The notes beneath the pieces were generated by a model, which saw only the letters and a list, made by a program, of their open reading frames with translations, was not told the origin of the DNA and searched no databases. Positions 54,347-64,000 of a stretch of DNA of 64,000 nucleotides are shown piece by piece (position 1 is the first letter of the stretch; every line of letters begins with the position of its first letter). Made by a program: the position numbers and the translations under genes. Source of the stretch: Hydrococcus rivularis NIES-593 (GTDB lineage: Bacteria > Cyanobacteriota > Cyanobacteriia > Cyanobacteriales > Microcystaceae); assembly GCF_001904635.1 (NCBI RefSeq), contig NZ_MRCB01000024.1, positions 1 through 64,000 of the forward strand, in the 5' to 3' direction.

Positions 54347-55096
54347 GTGAACAAAGAGCTTTTATCTAGTCAAAAATTATCTTCTAGGTGGCTTTTAGGC
54401 AAGCAAGCACAGGCAATGGCAATTTTACTCATTATTTTTAGTATAGCGTCAAGCGCTCCCGCGATCGCCCAAGAAAAAATCCTGCGCATCCTAACCGTCA
54501 TCGGACAGGGACAGGAAACGATTCCTACCAGCTTAGCTCAAGTACAGCTAGGCGTGGAGGTCAAAGGACAAACGGCACAAGAGGTACAGCAAGAGATCGC
54601 CAAACGGTCGTCGGCAGTGGTAGAGTTGCTGCGATCGCGCGGCGTAGAAAAATTACAAACCACTGGCATCCAATTACAGCCTGCCTACGATTACAGCAAT
54701 AACCAACAACGCCTCGTCGGTTACGTTGGAGTCAATACCGTCAGTTTTCGCATCTCTAACGATAAAGTAGGGAATTTGCTCGACGAAGCTGTCAAAGCTG
54801 GAGCTACTCGCATCGACAGCGTTGGTTTTACTGCCAGCGACAACGCGATCGCAGCAGCGCAAAAGCAAGCGCTTCGGCTAGCCACCGAGGATGCCCAGCA
54901 ACAAGCGGATACGGTCTTGAGTGCCCTCAATCTCACTCGCCAAGAGGTCGTCAACATTCAAGTCAATGGAGCTAGTACCCCGCCACCACAGCCGCTGATG
55001 GCTCGCGAGGCAGCTAGAACCGATTCTGCTACTACCCCCGTTATTGGCGGCGAGCAAACAGTTAGTGCCTCCGTCACCCTACAGATTCGTTATTGA
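54347..55096 (+). CDS. SIMPL (DUF541) domain exported protein
   Basis: 249 residues: a signal peptide or anchor (hydrophobic near 22-38, cleavage after APAIAQ), then a SIMPL/DUF541 domain with TVIGQGQETIPTSLAQVQLGVE, GVEKLQTTGIQLQPAYDY and AKQ-like AAAQKQALRLATEDAQQQAD. The role in bacteria is unclear; family members are periplasmic and linked to oxidative stress or signalling. The start is GTG with GAGGAG upstream. Confidence 0.82.
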   Translation: MNKELLSSQKLSSRWLLGKQAQAMAILLIIFSIASSAPAIAQEKILRILTVIGQGQETIPTSLAQVQLGVEVKGQTAQEVQQEIAKRSSAVVELLRSRGVEKLQTTGIQLQPAYDYSNNQQRLVGYVGVNTVSFRISNDKVGNLLDEAVKAGATRIDSVGFTASDNAIAAAQKQALRLATEDAQQQADTVLSALNLTRQEVVNIQVNGASTPPPQPLMAREAARTDSATTPVIGGEQTVSASVTLQIRY

Positions 55097-55171
55097 AGTA
55101 GGGGAAGACGCGCGTCGGGCTAACCTTGCTTGAATGTCTGTCCCCCACCCTACAGAAATCGCGAATCGCTC

Positions 55172-55543
55172 TTAAAACTCGCTGTTGCTGCTACCGTAGC
55201 CGCCGACTGCGCTGGAGTCGGCGTCCCGCTTCGAGCCTAGCAAATCGAGTCTATCCACTCTAATAACGGGAGTCGAACGCTCAGTCCCTGTCTTGTCATC
55301 CGTCCAAGTTTCGATTGTCAACGTCCCCTGAATGCCGATCAAACTTCCCTTCCGAACGTAATTAGCAGCAACTTCTGCCGTTTTGCCCCAAATTTTTAGA
55401 TTAAACCAATCGGGTTCGTCATTTTTACTGGTAGGGCGATTTACCGCCAAAGTGAACGTACACAAGACGCTTCCCGACTCGAAACATTTAACTTCCGGAT
55501 CTCTGCCAGCGCGACCTACCAGATGTACGACATTTAGACTCAT
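55172..55543 (-). CDS. ssb: Single-stranded DNA-binding protein (short cyanobacterial type)
   Basis: 123 residues with one OB fold: VHLVGRAGRDPEVKCFESGSVLCTFTLAVNRP, DWFNLKIWGKTAEVAANYVRKGS and VIRVDRLDLLGSK. It lacks the acidic DDIPF-like tail that recruits repair partners and ends SNSEF. Such a short form fits the second SSB seen in many cyanobacteria, so the replication SSB may be elsewhere. Divergent from mreB. Confidence 0.85.
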   Translation of the reverse strand: MSLNVVHLVGRAGRDPEVKCFESGSVLCTFTLAVNRPTSKNDEPDWFNLKIWGKTAEVAANYVRKGSLIGIQGTLTIETWTDDKTGTERSTPVIRVDRLDLLGSKRDADSSAVGGYGSSNSEF

Positions 55544-55829
55544 TCGTCAATTCCTCTCATTTGCCATTTTTTAGTACAAATATACTCTCACCATTGTAGC
55601 TCGTCAGCGCTCCAATCGAAACTAACTGGAAAAATAACATCTCGCAACGGTGTGGGAGGTTTCCTGCATGACTTGAATCCCCGTCCTGGCGAGGAACTGT
55701 AAAATTCCCGATCGAATTCGTTAACTTCGCTAGACTTAGAAGAAAAAAAGTAATAAGATCCAAGCCACATCAATTCTATTGGGCGATCGTAAAGCAGCAT
55801 CATAAATCGTAGTGGGGGGAGAAAGTTCT
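55544..55829. other. Divergent promoter gap between ssb and mreB
   Basis: About 286 bases; open frames here look like shadows. It contains one GGCGAGGAACTGTAAAATTC-type stretch, and GGGGGAGA just before the mreB GTG start. No repeats or strong hairpins were recognised. Confidence 0.4.
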
Positions 55830-56867
55830 GTGAATTTTTTTAAACGTTTTTCCCTGTCGCGAGACATGGGCATAGATTTGGGGACTGCCAATACCCTAAT
55901 TTATATATCTGGTAAAGGCATCGTTTTAGAAGAGCCATCCGTCGTTGCGATCGATCGAGATAAAACCCCCATAGCTGTCGGCGAAGAAGCCAGGAAAATG
56001 CTGGGGCGAACTCCAGGTAATATTATCGCGCTGCGTCCCTTGCGCGATGGAGTTATCGCTGACTTCTACAGCGCTGAAATTATGCTATCGGAATTTATCC
56101 GTCGCGCCCATGAAGGAAATCCTCTCGGCAATCCTCGCATGGTGATAGGAATTCCTAGCGGAATTACTGGAGTCGAACGCCGAGCCGTTATAGAAGCGGC
56201 AACTCGTGCGGGAGCCAAAGAAGTCGGCTTGATTGACGAACCAGTAGCAGCTGCTCTAGGAGCGGGACTTCCCGTGACAGAGGCAACGGGTAACATGATT
56301 ATTGACATCGGCGGCGGAACGACTGAGGTCGCTGTATTAAGCTTACAGGGAAGAGTGCTCAGCGAATCAGTTCGGGTTGCAGGCGACGAACTAACCGAGG
56401 CAATCGTGCAGTACATGAGAAAAGTCCACAACTTGATTATTGGCGAACGGACAGCAGAAGACATTAAAATCAAACTGGGTTCTGCTTACCCCATTCATAA
56501 TGAAGAACCAGTTCAAGAAGTTCGAGGCTTACATCTTATGTCTGGATTGCCCCGAACCATTACTATTAAAGGAGGAGAGGTTCGAGAAAGCATGGCAGAG
56601 CCTCTGTCAACGATTGTCGATGCCGTCAAGCGCACGCTGGAGCGGACGCCTCCCGAACTGGCAGCAGATATTATCGATCGCGGAATTATGCTAGCTGGAG
56701 GAGGTGCTTTGATGAAAGGACTCGATATGCTCATCAGTCACGAAACGGGCATCGTTACTCACGTCGCCGAAGATCCGCTCAGATGCGTGGTTAAAGGCAC
56801 GGGTGAAGTCCTCAAGAATCCTAAAATTTTGGAGCGAATCCTCAACGAAAGCGCTCGGATGGCATAA
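55830..56867 (+). CDS. mreB: Rod-shape actin homologue MreB
   Basis: 345 residues, actin-like ATPase: phosphate-1 motif DMGIDLGTANTLIY, phosphate-2 IIDIGGGTTEVAV, and the adenosine motif IMLAGGGALMKGL. It polymerises at the membrane and directs peptidoglycan synthesis with MreC and MreD. The start is GTG 55830 (MNFFKRFSLSRDMG), with GGGGGAGA upstream; an earlier GTG (55812) is within that site. First of mreBCD. Confidence 0.95.
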   Translation: MNFFKRFSLSRDMGIDLGTANTLIYISGKGIVLEEPSVVAIDRDKTPIAVGEEARKMLGRTPGNIIALRPLRDGVIADFYSAEIMLSEFIRRAHEGNPLGNPRMVIGIPSGITGVERRAVIEAATRAGAKEVGLIDEPVAAALGAGLPVTEATGNMIIDIGGGTTEVAVLSLQGRVLSESVRVAGDELTEAIVQYMRKVHNLIIGERTAEDIKIKLGSAYPIHNEEPVQEVRGLHLMSGLPRTITIKGGEVRESMAEPLSTIVDAVKRTLERTPPELAADIIDRGIMLAGGGALMKGLDMLISHETGIVTHVAEDPLRCVVKGTGEVLKNPKILERILNESARMA

Positions 56868-56902
56868 GTAAGGCAATAGGAGAAAGGCAAAAAATTATCG
56901 TT

Positions 56903-57667
56903 ATGTTTGCGGTGCGGCGAGTAAAGTGGACTCGACTCGGAGTACAAATACTTTTAATTTTCTCGGTCATTGGAGTTGCTTGGTTGCTGCGCCAAACTCA
57001 AGGAAGGGCTATCCAAGAAATCTACTCCTGGATCGTTCGTCCGTTTCGATCCGAATCAGCTTCTCTGGTGGAAAAAAAACTTACGGATGCTCGTATTATA
57101 GAGTTAGAACTGAGAATTAGCGAATTAGAACAGCAAAATCAGCAATTTAAAAAACTTTTAGGCGATTTTGAAAAAAATAAACGATCTGCGATCGCAGCGC
57201 CTATTATCGGACGCAGCGCAGACGACTGGTGGCAGCAAGCGATTTTAGGTCGAGGCAGTCGAGATGGCATTGAAAAGGGTTTCGCAGTCACCGGAATTGG
57301 GGGATTAGTCGGTCGAGTCATCGAGGTGACCCCCCATAGCAGTCGAGTTCTTTTGATTAGCGATCCCAACAGTCGCGTTGGCGCGATTGTCACTCGCAGT
57401 CGTTCGATGGGTTTAATCAAAGGACGCGGCTCTCAAATTGCTGTTATGGAGTTTTTTGAAAAAGTCCCCGATATTCGCCCCGGCGACACGGTGAGTACCT
57501 CCGCCGTCAGCCAATTATTTCCCGCAGGTTTACCTATCGGTCGCGTCCAATCGGTCAATCTGCAAAAAGGACCCGCTCCGGAGGCTACGATAATCATAAC
57601 AGCCCCGATCGATAGTTTGGAATGGGCGCTCGTCCATCCCTTCAAAAGCGATTTGGAACCAAGGTGA
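56903..57667 (+). CDS. mreC: Rod shape-determining protein MreC
   Basis: 254 residues: one N-terminal membrane helix (about 13-29), a coiled coil (RIIELELRISELEQQNQQFK, about 63-90), then the periplasmic beta domain with PIIGRSADDWWQQ and VGRVIEVTPHSSRVLLISDPNS. It links MreB inside to wall synthases outside. Its stop overlaps the mreD start by one base (TGATG). Confidence 0.93.
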   Translation: MFAVRRVKWTRLGVQILLIFSVIGVAWLLRQTQGRAIQEIYSWIVRPFRSESASLVEKKLTDARIIELELRISELEQQNQQFKKLLGDFEKNKRSAIAAPIIGRSADDWWQQAILGRGSRDGIEKGFAVTGIGGLVGRVIEVTPHSSRVLLISDPNSRVGAIVTRSRSMGLIKGRGSQIAVMEFFEKVPDIRPGDTVSTSAVSQLFPAGLPIGRVQSVNLQKGPAPEATIIITAPIDSLEWALVHPFKSDLEPR

Positions 57668-58248
57668 TGAAGCTATCAAAATGGTCTTCCCAGCAGCGCC
57701 AACTTCTCAATGGATTTATAATTTGTGCGTCGGCGCTTGTTTGTGCGTGTTTGACTTTCGTTCGTCTGCCTGGGATGGAGTTATTGGGAATTGCCCCCAG
57801 TTGGCTATTAATCTGGACGGTGAGTTGGAGTCTCAAACGATCTGTTTTTCAGGGCATATTAGCAGGACTTGCTTTGGGCATGATTCAAGATGGCATGACT
57901 TCTGCTCCTGCCTCCGGTCCTTCTCATGTTTTGTCTCTCGTTTTGGTAGGGTTTTTGACGGCAAAACTGCAAAAGCAGCGATATCTTAAAGAAGATTTGA
58001 TTTCGGTCGCGCTCGTTGTTTTTGCAATGTCGATTGTTGCTGAGGCGGCGATCGCACTTCAGCATATTCTCCATCACATTCGCACTCCAGAAGAAATTTG
58101 GTTAGATTATCAGCGCATTTCGCTTTCTTCAGCTATTCTCACCAGCCTCTGGGCACCAGTTCTCTATTATCCTCTCAATCGTTGGTGGGAAAAGCTTAAG
58201 GCGTTGGAGCGATCTTCTTTATCTGGGATCGAGTCCAGGCATTCTTAA
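57667..58248 (+). CDS. mreD: Rod shape-determining protein MreD
   Basis: 193 residues with about five membrane helices. GLALGMIQDGMTSAP is the family motif (G-x-x-x-D-x-x-S/T). The ATG overlaps the mreC stop, showing translational coupling. It completes the elongation complex. The cyanobacterial MreD is poorly conserved; identification rests on motif, size and operon. Confidence 0.87.
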   Translation: MKLSKWSSQQRQLLNGFIICASALVCACLTFVRLPGMELLGIAPSWLLIWTVSWSLKRSVFQGILAGLALGMIQDGMTSAPASGPSHVLSLVLVGFLTAKLQKQRYLKEDLISVALVVFAMSIVAEAAIALQHILHHIRTPEEIWLDYQRISLSSAILTSLWAPVLYYPLNRWWEKLKALERSSLSGIESRHS

Positions 58249-58275
58249 TTGTGAATTGTGAATTGCGAATTGGTA

Positions 58276-58659
58276 TTACTTGGCTTGTAATTTTGCTCTA
58301 ATCTCCTCGACTCGCTTGCGATTGACTCCTAGATCGGATTGTCCCAGACGAGAAGCCGATCGCACGTGAATGACATTTTCATTCGGATCGAAATAAAATT
58401 CTACGTCATCGACAAAACCCATGAGCTTGCTTTTAAATTCGGCATAGAGATAATTATCGGTTTGTTCGATAATTGTGGTTCTCTCCATACTTTCAATGAC
58501 TTTTCTGAGATCGGCGATCGCAACTGGTGGCAGAGGAGCGATTTTGGATTTGGGATCTTGACTCTGAGTGTTGACGCAATTGGGAGAACCGGGACAAGGA
58601 GCGAGTTTTCCGTCTTTTACGCCGAGATTGGTCGGTCTTTTCCCAGAAAAATTAAACAC
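58276..58659 (-). CDS. DUF1499 family protein
   Basis: 127 residues with the DUF1499 pattern: CPGSPNCVNTQ near the start, a central strand FKSKLMGFVDDVEFYFD, and the end RSASRLGQSDLGVNRKRVEEIR. Function is unknown. The start was placed at GTG 58659 because GGAGAGG lies eight bases upstream. It follows ctpA closely on the same strand and is likely cotranscribed. Confidence 0.82.
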   Translation of the reverse strand: MFNFSGKRPTNLGVKDGKLAPCPGSPNCVNTQSQDPKSKIAPLPPVAIADLRKVIESMERTTIIEQTDNYLYAEFKSKLMGFVDDVEFYFDPNENVIHVRSASRLGQSDLGVNRKRVEEIRAKLQAK

Positions 58660-58679
58660 GATTTTCACCTCTCCACGCA

Positions 58680-59924
58680 CTAATTAGCTTTTGCCAAGAC
58701 AGTTTTATTGGTCAATACTTCTACTGCCGCTTGATACTGTTTGTCGGTTTCTGTGCCTATTTGTTGATAGGTTATCGGATCTTGAGAAACGACGCGATCG
58801 GGAACAATTCCTTGTTTGTGGATGTCTTTGTGAGTGGGAGTTTCGTATTTGGCAACCGTAATCGCCAGTCCAGCACCATCGGGCAACTCAAACAACGACT
58901 GAATCAATCCCTTGCCAAAGGTTTTTTCTCCCACTAGCGTTGCCCTGCCGTTATCTTGCAAAGCTCCTGCTAAAATTTCGCTAGCGCTGGCAGTTCCCTG
59001 ATTGACTAAAACGGCTAAAGGAGCCTTAGTGAGCGCTGCACCAGATGCCGTAAAACTATCTAACATTCCTTGTCGGTTGACCGTGTAGACGATCGCGCCT
59101 TCATCTATCCACAAACGGGCGATCTCAATTCCTGCTTGTAGTAATCCGCCGGGATTATTGCGCAAATCGAGGATATAAGCTTGAGCGCCTTGCTTTTCTA
59201 AATTTTTGACCGAATGAGCGACTTCTTGAGCGGCATTGGCGCTAAATTGTGCCAAACGAATATAACCGATGGGATAATTGGGAATGCGATCGTCGAGGGT
59301 GGCAAAGACTGGACTCAGAGAAATGCGATCGCGAATGATGTCTAGTTGTCGAATCTTGCCGTTGCTTTCGTCGTTAGGTTGAATGGTCAAAGAAACCTTG
59401 GTACCGCTAGCCCCTCGCATTCTGGCGGCTGCTTCATCTAGCGTGAGGGTTGAGGTATCTACCCCATCGATTTTGAGAATGCGATCGCGCGGGGCAATTC
59501 CTGCCGCTTCAGCGGGAGATCCTGCTAGGGGAGCTACTACTTCTAAGTATCCCGTTTCGGGGTTGATATTGATTTGCAACCCGATGCCAGATAATTCTCC
59601 TGCCGTACTGACTTGTAGATTGTGATATTGTTCTGGTCTGAGTAAGCGAGTAAATGGTTCGTCTAAAGTCGCCAACATTTGCTCGATTGCCGTGTAGGTT
59701 TCTTGGCGGTCGGCAAGCGGTTTTTTCAAATACTGTTGCCGAACCAACCACCAATTTTGATGGTTAAACGTTTCATCTATATATGCCTGATTAACCAGCC
59801 GCCACGACTGTAGCACTAACTTCTGTTCTTCTGTAAAAGCTGCTGCGCTTTGCGTCCAACCAATTGAAAAAAGAAACAGAGAAAAGCTAAATAACAGAGT
59901 TGCCCAGAATGCTCTTTTTCTCAT
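58680..59924 (-). CDS. ctpA: Carboxyl-terminal processing protease
   Basis: 414 residues: signal peptide (MRKRAFWATLLFSFSLF..., cleavage near SAAAF at 29), N-terminal helical part, PDZ domain (about 100-190, GELSGIGLQI and APLAGSPAEAAGI), and the S41 protease core with catalytic Ser in NQGTASASEIL and Lys in GEKTFGKG. It is a lumenal/periplasmic protease; cyanobacterial CtpA trims the D1 C-terminus, and paralogues CtpB/C exist, so the exact paralogue is not certain. Confidence 0.85.
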   Translation of the reverse strand: MRKRAFWATLLFSFSLFLFSIGWTQSAAAFTEEQKLVLQSWRLVNQAYIDETFNHQNWWLVRQQYLKKPLADRQETYTAIEQMLATLDEPFTRLLRPEQYHNLQVSTAGELSGIGLQININPETGYLEVVAPLAGSPAEAAGIAPRDRILKIDGVDTSTLTLDEAAARMRGASGTKVSLTIQPNDESNGKIRQLDIIRDRISLSPVFATLDDRIPNYPIGYIRLAQFSANAAQEVAHSVKNLEKQGAQAYILDLRNNPGGLLQAGIEIARLWIDEGAIVYTVNRQGMLDSFTASGAALTKAPLAVLVNQGTASASEILAGALQDNGRATLVGEKTFGKGLIQSLFELPDGAGLAITVAKYETPTHKDIHKQGIVPDRVVSQDPITYQQIGTETDKQYQAAVEVLTNKTVLAKAN

Positions 59925-60067
59925 GAGGTAGATTAGATACTGAACCGACGTTTCCGTGTTTCCTATGTTTTCTTCATATTAAACATTTCGAGCAAAATTG
60001 GTCGAGACTTTCTACCAATTCTCTCCCGTTCGCCATTCAAAATTCTACTTAAGACTTTGGACTAAAG

Positions 60068-60094
60068 TCCCTTCTCCCCTTGCGCGAGAAGGGA
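60068..60094. repeat. CCCTTCTC/GAGAAGGG palindromic repeat
   Basis: TCCCTTCTC and GAGAAGGGA form a 9-bp perfect stem around CCCTTGCGC, followed by TTTAGGGATGAGGGG. This sequence type is a widespread cyanobacterial intergenic repeat. It lies between ctpA and the upstream small gene. Confidence 0.6.
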
Positions 60095-60136
60095 TTTAGG
60101 GATGAGGGGACAAAGATTTGTCAGTCTACCAGGGCG

Positions 60137-60190
60137 AAAAAGAAGCCCGCCCTCTCTTTGTAGTGACCATGTAAACGGAGAGCGCGGGCT
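60137..60190 (-). terminator. Terminator of the small gene at 60283
   Basis: AGCCCGCCCTCTC (60144-60156) pairs with GAGAGCGCGGGCT (60178-60190) with one mismatch. On the minus strand the stem is followed by TCTTTTTCG, which is the layout of a rho-independent terminator. It lies about 95 bases after the stop at 60283. Confidence 0.7.
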
Positions 60191-60282
60191 GAGTGGTTTC
60201 ATCTAGGAGTGTAGGGAAAGGGACGTTTTTGTCCTGTTTTTCGATCTAAAGACTTAATTGTAGGATTTCTTGACATCTCGGC

Positions 60283-60570
60283 TCAAATTTTTGCAAACCA
60301 CTGGGCTTGACATTGAGCCAGAAAACTTTCTGCCCATTCTTTACCTAAAACCTCCTCGCTTTTGTCGGAGGAGGCATTGTTCAAAATATATTTTTGGCGC
60401 TGGTGCGCTAACTCTTCTAAAGTTCCGACATGGACGAAACTTCTTGGCATGCGATCGCTCTCAAAAGAGTAATGTCCTTCGTGATGCTCGTTGGGATTTT
60501 CTCGATTAACCCATAATCCCCATTCTTTGGTAGCGGTATTAAGTTGGGCTAAAAACTCCAAGGTGTTCAT
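60283..60570 (-). CDS. Conserved-looking small protein of unknown function
   Basis: 95 residues: MNTLEFLAQLNTATKEWGLWVNRE, a His/Glu-rich patch (NPNEHHEGHYSF near residues 26-37), and a Gln/Trp-rich end (ESFLAQCQAQWFAKI). It is soluble and acidic with no signal or membrane segment. I do not recognise a family. A start ATG with a strong terminator after it supports a real single gene. Confidence 0.65.
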   Translation of the reverse strand: MNTLEFLAQLNTATKEWGLWVNRENPNEHHEGHYSFESDRMPRSFVHVGTLEELAHQRQKYILNNASSDKSEEVLGKEWAESFLAQCQAQWFAKI

Positions 60571-60707
60571 TGCCCTACTCCTTTATTTTTAAGGTTGACA
60601 TTTTCATTATCGTTCGCGATTGAATGAGTTGTTCTTCCCGGGGAGATAAGCGCAACTAAATGTAACAACTGAGTCGCGCAAGCAACCTTCCTCGTTCCAT
60701 TCTTTTG

Positions 60708-60840
60708 ATATCAAATCCGTTTAATTAGTCATAATATGTAGTGTGACCAACAGGAGTCGCTTTTCGGGACGTATATCCTAACGGACACGCTACGATGAAC
60801 GCACTACTTATTATTGTGGTCATTCACCCGGATTTGATAT
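60708..60840. mobile_element. Candidate MITE with 12-bp inverted ends
   Basis: ATATCAAATCCG (60708-60719) and its exact reverse complement CGGATTTGATAT (60829-60840) bound a 133-bp segment with no open frame. Internal sequence is also partly complementary (ATAATATGTAGTG against CACTACTTATTAT). That suggests a folded non-autonomous insertion. No clear target-site duplication was seen, so the exact boundary is uncertain. It sits in the gap between thiC and the small gene. Confidence 0.5.
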
Positions 60841-60909
60841 GACGCGGCCATAAAAATAATAGGGCAGGCAATATACCCGCCACTACTTCTATCTCAGTTC
60901 TGGCTCTTT

Positions 60910-62390
<1,481 letters not shown>

Positions 62391-62489
62391 ATAGGTGGGA
62401 ATTATATCACTAAAGTTGATTAATCAGTTGCTTTGAGGAGTCAAAAATTTTTAGCCCTAATTAATAACCTTATACAGACGATTTGACAT

Positions 62490-62560
62490 GGGTCGCCTGG
62501 GATTCGAACCCAAGACCAATCGGTTAAAAGCCGAGTGCTCTACCGCTGAGCTAGCGACCC
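62490..62560 (-). tRNA. tRNA-Lys (anticodon TTT)
   Basis: A 71-base cloverleaf on the minus strand. The acceptor stem GGGTCGC/GCGACCC is perfect, the D arm is GCTC/GAGC, the anticodon loop is CTTTTAA (TTT, lysine), and the T arm contains TTCGAAT. CCA is not encoded. The lowest anticodon-stem pair is a mismatch (C-T), but all other stems pair well. Confidence 0.93.
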
Positions 62561-62624
62561 TCGTTAATTTTCACGCACGGTTGTTTATCGTAGCACATAC
62601 TCATGCCCAACACAAGTAACAAGA

Positions 62625-63497
62625 TTAGAAATAACTTACCGCTATTTCAACATCGGCTTGGTAGGTACTTCCTGGTTCTAGGTAATTGAGTTGTTCGCCC
62701 GTATTCAGGGCATTGCGAGGAGCACTCCAAGGTTCGAGACAAACGTAATTTTTCCCCTTGACAGTCCAAAATACCAAGGTCGAATAGAGATCGGAGTAAT
62801 TAATCGCGATTTTTAGACGGCGTTGATTGTCGGTTAGGGAAGTAGAATGATGAGTTAATGACTTAAAGGCAACATCAATTTCGTCCTGGTTGAAGTCAAA
62901 AGTTCCCGCAAACGGATAAATTTCTTGACTTCGTTGGTCTTGGTATTGGGAAGCAGGAATATCAAATGTCAGTTGAGTTTTATCGCCTGCATAGAAATAG
63001 GGATGCAACCCTGTAGAAAAAGGCATTACTTCATCCGATCTATTCGTAAAATACTGCTCGATTCTCAGACGATTTTCTTGAAGTTGGTAGGTAAATGCGA
63101 GTTGAAAATCAAAGGGATAAACGGCGCGAGTTTGCTCGTTACTTTTTAAAAGTAGAGTCAGACTGGCACTGTTATTGTCGGTTGACTGTTTGGCAACTTC
63201 CCAGGGAAGATCGCGAGCGAAGCCATGTTGTTTGAGCGTATATTGCTTTCCCTTGTAAGTGTAAATGTTGTCGGGTAGATTGCCGCAGATGGGAAACAAA
63301 ATCGGAATGCCGCCCCGTATGCTTAACTGAGGGTTGGCAAAGCGTTCTACATCTAGATAGAGAATATTCTGACCTTGAATTTGCCAGCGAGTTATTATGC
63401 CGCCGCGTTCGGGGACGATTTCTAAACGAGAGAGAGTCTTTTGGTCGGAGAGAATGTAGGTGAGATACTGTTCTTGTTTGAAGGCGATCGCAAACAC
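62625..63497 (-). CDS. Aldose 1-epimerase/hexose-6-phosphate epimerase-like protein
   Basis: 290 residues, galactose mutarotase fold: ERGGIITRWQ, RGGIPILFPICGNLP, LKQHGFARDLPWEV (family His) and FSTGLHPYF (second His), with the late Glu in CLEPWSAPRNALN. It interconverts sugar anomers, or hexose-6-phosphates in the YeaD branch. GTG 63497 was preferred over TTG 63515 because AGGA precedes it at normal distance. It follows the phytol-kinase-type gene by about 20 bases on the same strand. Confidence 0.82.
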   Translation of the reverse strand: MFAIAFKQEQYLTYILSDQKTLSRLEIVPERGGIITRWQIQGQNILYLDVERFANPQLSIRGGIPILFPICGNLPDNIYTYKGKQYTLKQHGFARDLPWEVAKQSTDNNSASLTLLLKSNEQTRAVYPFDFQLAFTYQLQENRLRIEQYFTNRSDEVMPFSTGLHPYFYAGDKTQLTFDIPASQYQDQRSQEIYPFAGTFDFNQDEIDVAFKSLTHHSTSLTDNQRRLKIAINYSDLYSTLVFWTVKGKNYVCLEPWSAPRNALNTGEQLNYLEPGSTYQADVEIAVSYF

Positions 63498-63517
63498 CGA
63501 ATTTTTTCCTGACAACG

Positions 63518-64000
63518 CTACGACAAAAACTGACTTAGAGAAAAGGCTAAAGCTGCACTTCCAATGGGAACGGTGAAATTATCAACCCCTAGCTTGGAAA
63601 AAGACTCTAGACCAGTAGCCACAACTGCTACCGCTAAGGATGTTAACCAAGTTTGCCAGATATTGCCGTCAACGGCAAGAAGAATCAAACTGGTGACAAG
63701 AAAGCTTGCCCCTGTCATGGTCAGCGAACCTTCCCAACTTTTAGTCATTCCGAAGACTTGATAAGTATGTTTGCCGAAATTCTGACCGATAATACCTGCC
63801 AACCCATCGCCCCATGCCATGACCAAAATTCCTATGGCTGCGTATTGAGGTTGGTTGAGCGTCCAAAACCAGCCAATTAATATGCCAATACTAATAGCAT
63901 AGAAGAAGGTTCCCAAACTTTTTCGTCCGACGCTGTTGATACTGGGAAGAATGGGAACTGCGTAGGAAAGCAAAGCAATGCAACACGCGATCGCCGAAGC
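63518..64000 (-). CDS. Phytol kinase/dolichol-kinase-family membrane protein (5' end outside)
   Basis: The last 160 or so residues of a membrane protein with several helices. WGDGLAGIIGQNFGKHTYQ is the CTP-binding-like motif of the VTE5/SEC59/DGK1 family, and TKSWEGSLTM follows. In cyanobacteria this family recycles phytol to phytyl phosphate for tocopherol and chlorophyll. The frame continues open to base 64000 with hydrophobic residues, so the N-terminus is outside the window. Confidence 0.8.
   Translation of the reverse strand, partial: ASAIACCIALLSYAVPILPSINSVGRKSLGTFFYAISIGILIGWFWTLNQPQYAAIGILVMAWGDGLAGIIGQNFGKHTYQVFGMTKSWEGSLTMTGASFLVTSLILLAVDGNIWQTWLTSLAVAVVATGLESFSKLGVDNFTVPIGSAALAFSLSQFLS

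Noticed and set aside
55640-55700. T-arm-like GGGATTCAAGTC on the minus strand as a tRNA
   Set aside because: No acceptor stem, anticodon arm or D arm can be formed around it.

Overview
The window is cyanobacterial chromosome. The evidence is the gene content: plastocyanin and cytochrome c6, the CO2-uptake NDH-1 module ndhF3-ndhD3-cupA, the bicarbonate transporters CmpABCD and BicA, RpaB, a CCB-type cytochrome b6f assembly factor, and the small cyanobacterial families DUF2555, DUF2358 and DUF2839. The HIP1 octamer GCGATCGC is also abundant. The sequence alone does not fix the genus; a unicellular or pleurocapsalean-like cyanobacterium would fit.

Layout. 1-60: probable right end of an IS200/IS605-type element. 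0.6-10.7 kb: housekeeping and signalling genes (STAS protein, radical SAM/DUF2344 fusion, a RimK-AstE-like pair, a metallophosphoesterase, a two-component pair). 11.3-20.1 kb: an inorganic-carbon uptake block, with cmpABCD (read as cmp, not nrt, because CmpA has Glu where nitrate-binding NrtA has Lys), then bicA, then an NhaS3-like Na+/H+ antiporter that could sustain the Na+ gradient BicA uses. 21-26.3 kb: a sugar/glycan cluster. Its second half lacks HIP1 sites and is bordered by two broken genes, which suggests insertion or replacement. 26.6-31.7 kb: M23 peptidase, birA, hisB and ligA, all on the minus strand. 32.0-32.9 kb: divergent petE and petJ separated by a duplicated 31-bp palindromic element, a strong candidate copper-switch operator. 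33.5-42.8 kb: small conserved proteins, a substrate-binding lipoprotein, TldD, CCB factor, RpaB, RadA and a decapitated YqjG gene. 43.1-49.2 kb: a second carbon module, a LysR regulator followed by ndhF3, ndhD3 and cupA. 49.3-54.2 kb: gluconokinase, then GDP-fucose and polysaccharide genes (minus strand). 54.3-64 kb: SIMPL protein, ssb, mreBCD, ctpA, a candidate MITE, thiC with a TPP riboswitch, tRNA-Lys, a mutarotase-like gene and a phytol-kinase-type gene cut by the window edge.

How it fits together. BCT1 (cmpABCD) and BicA bring in bicarbonate, NhaS3-type antiport can recycle Na+, and NDH-1 with CupA converts CO2 to bicarbonate at the thylakoid. Much of the CO2-concentrating machinery therefore lies within about 38 kb, next to a LysR regulator of the family that controls it. 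No CRISPR array, defence island or clearly new multigene system was seen. The best leads are the petE/petJ operator pair, the carbon super-locus with a nitrate-type residue in the CmpC C-terminal domain, the patched glycan segment and the MITE-like element.
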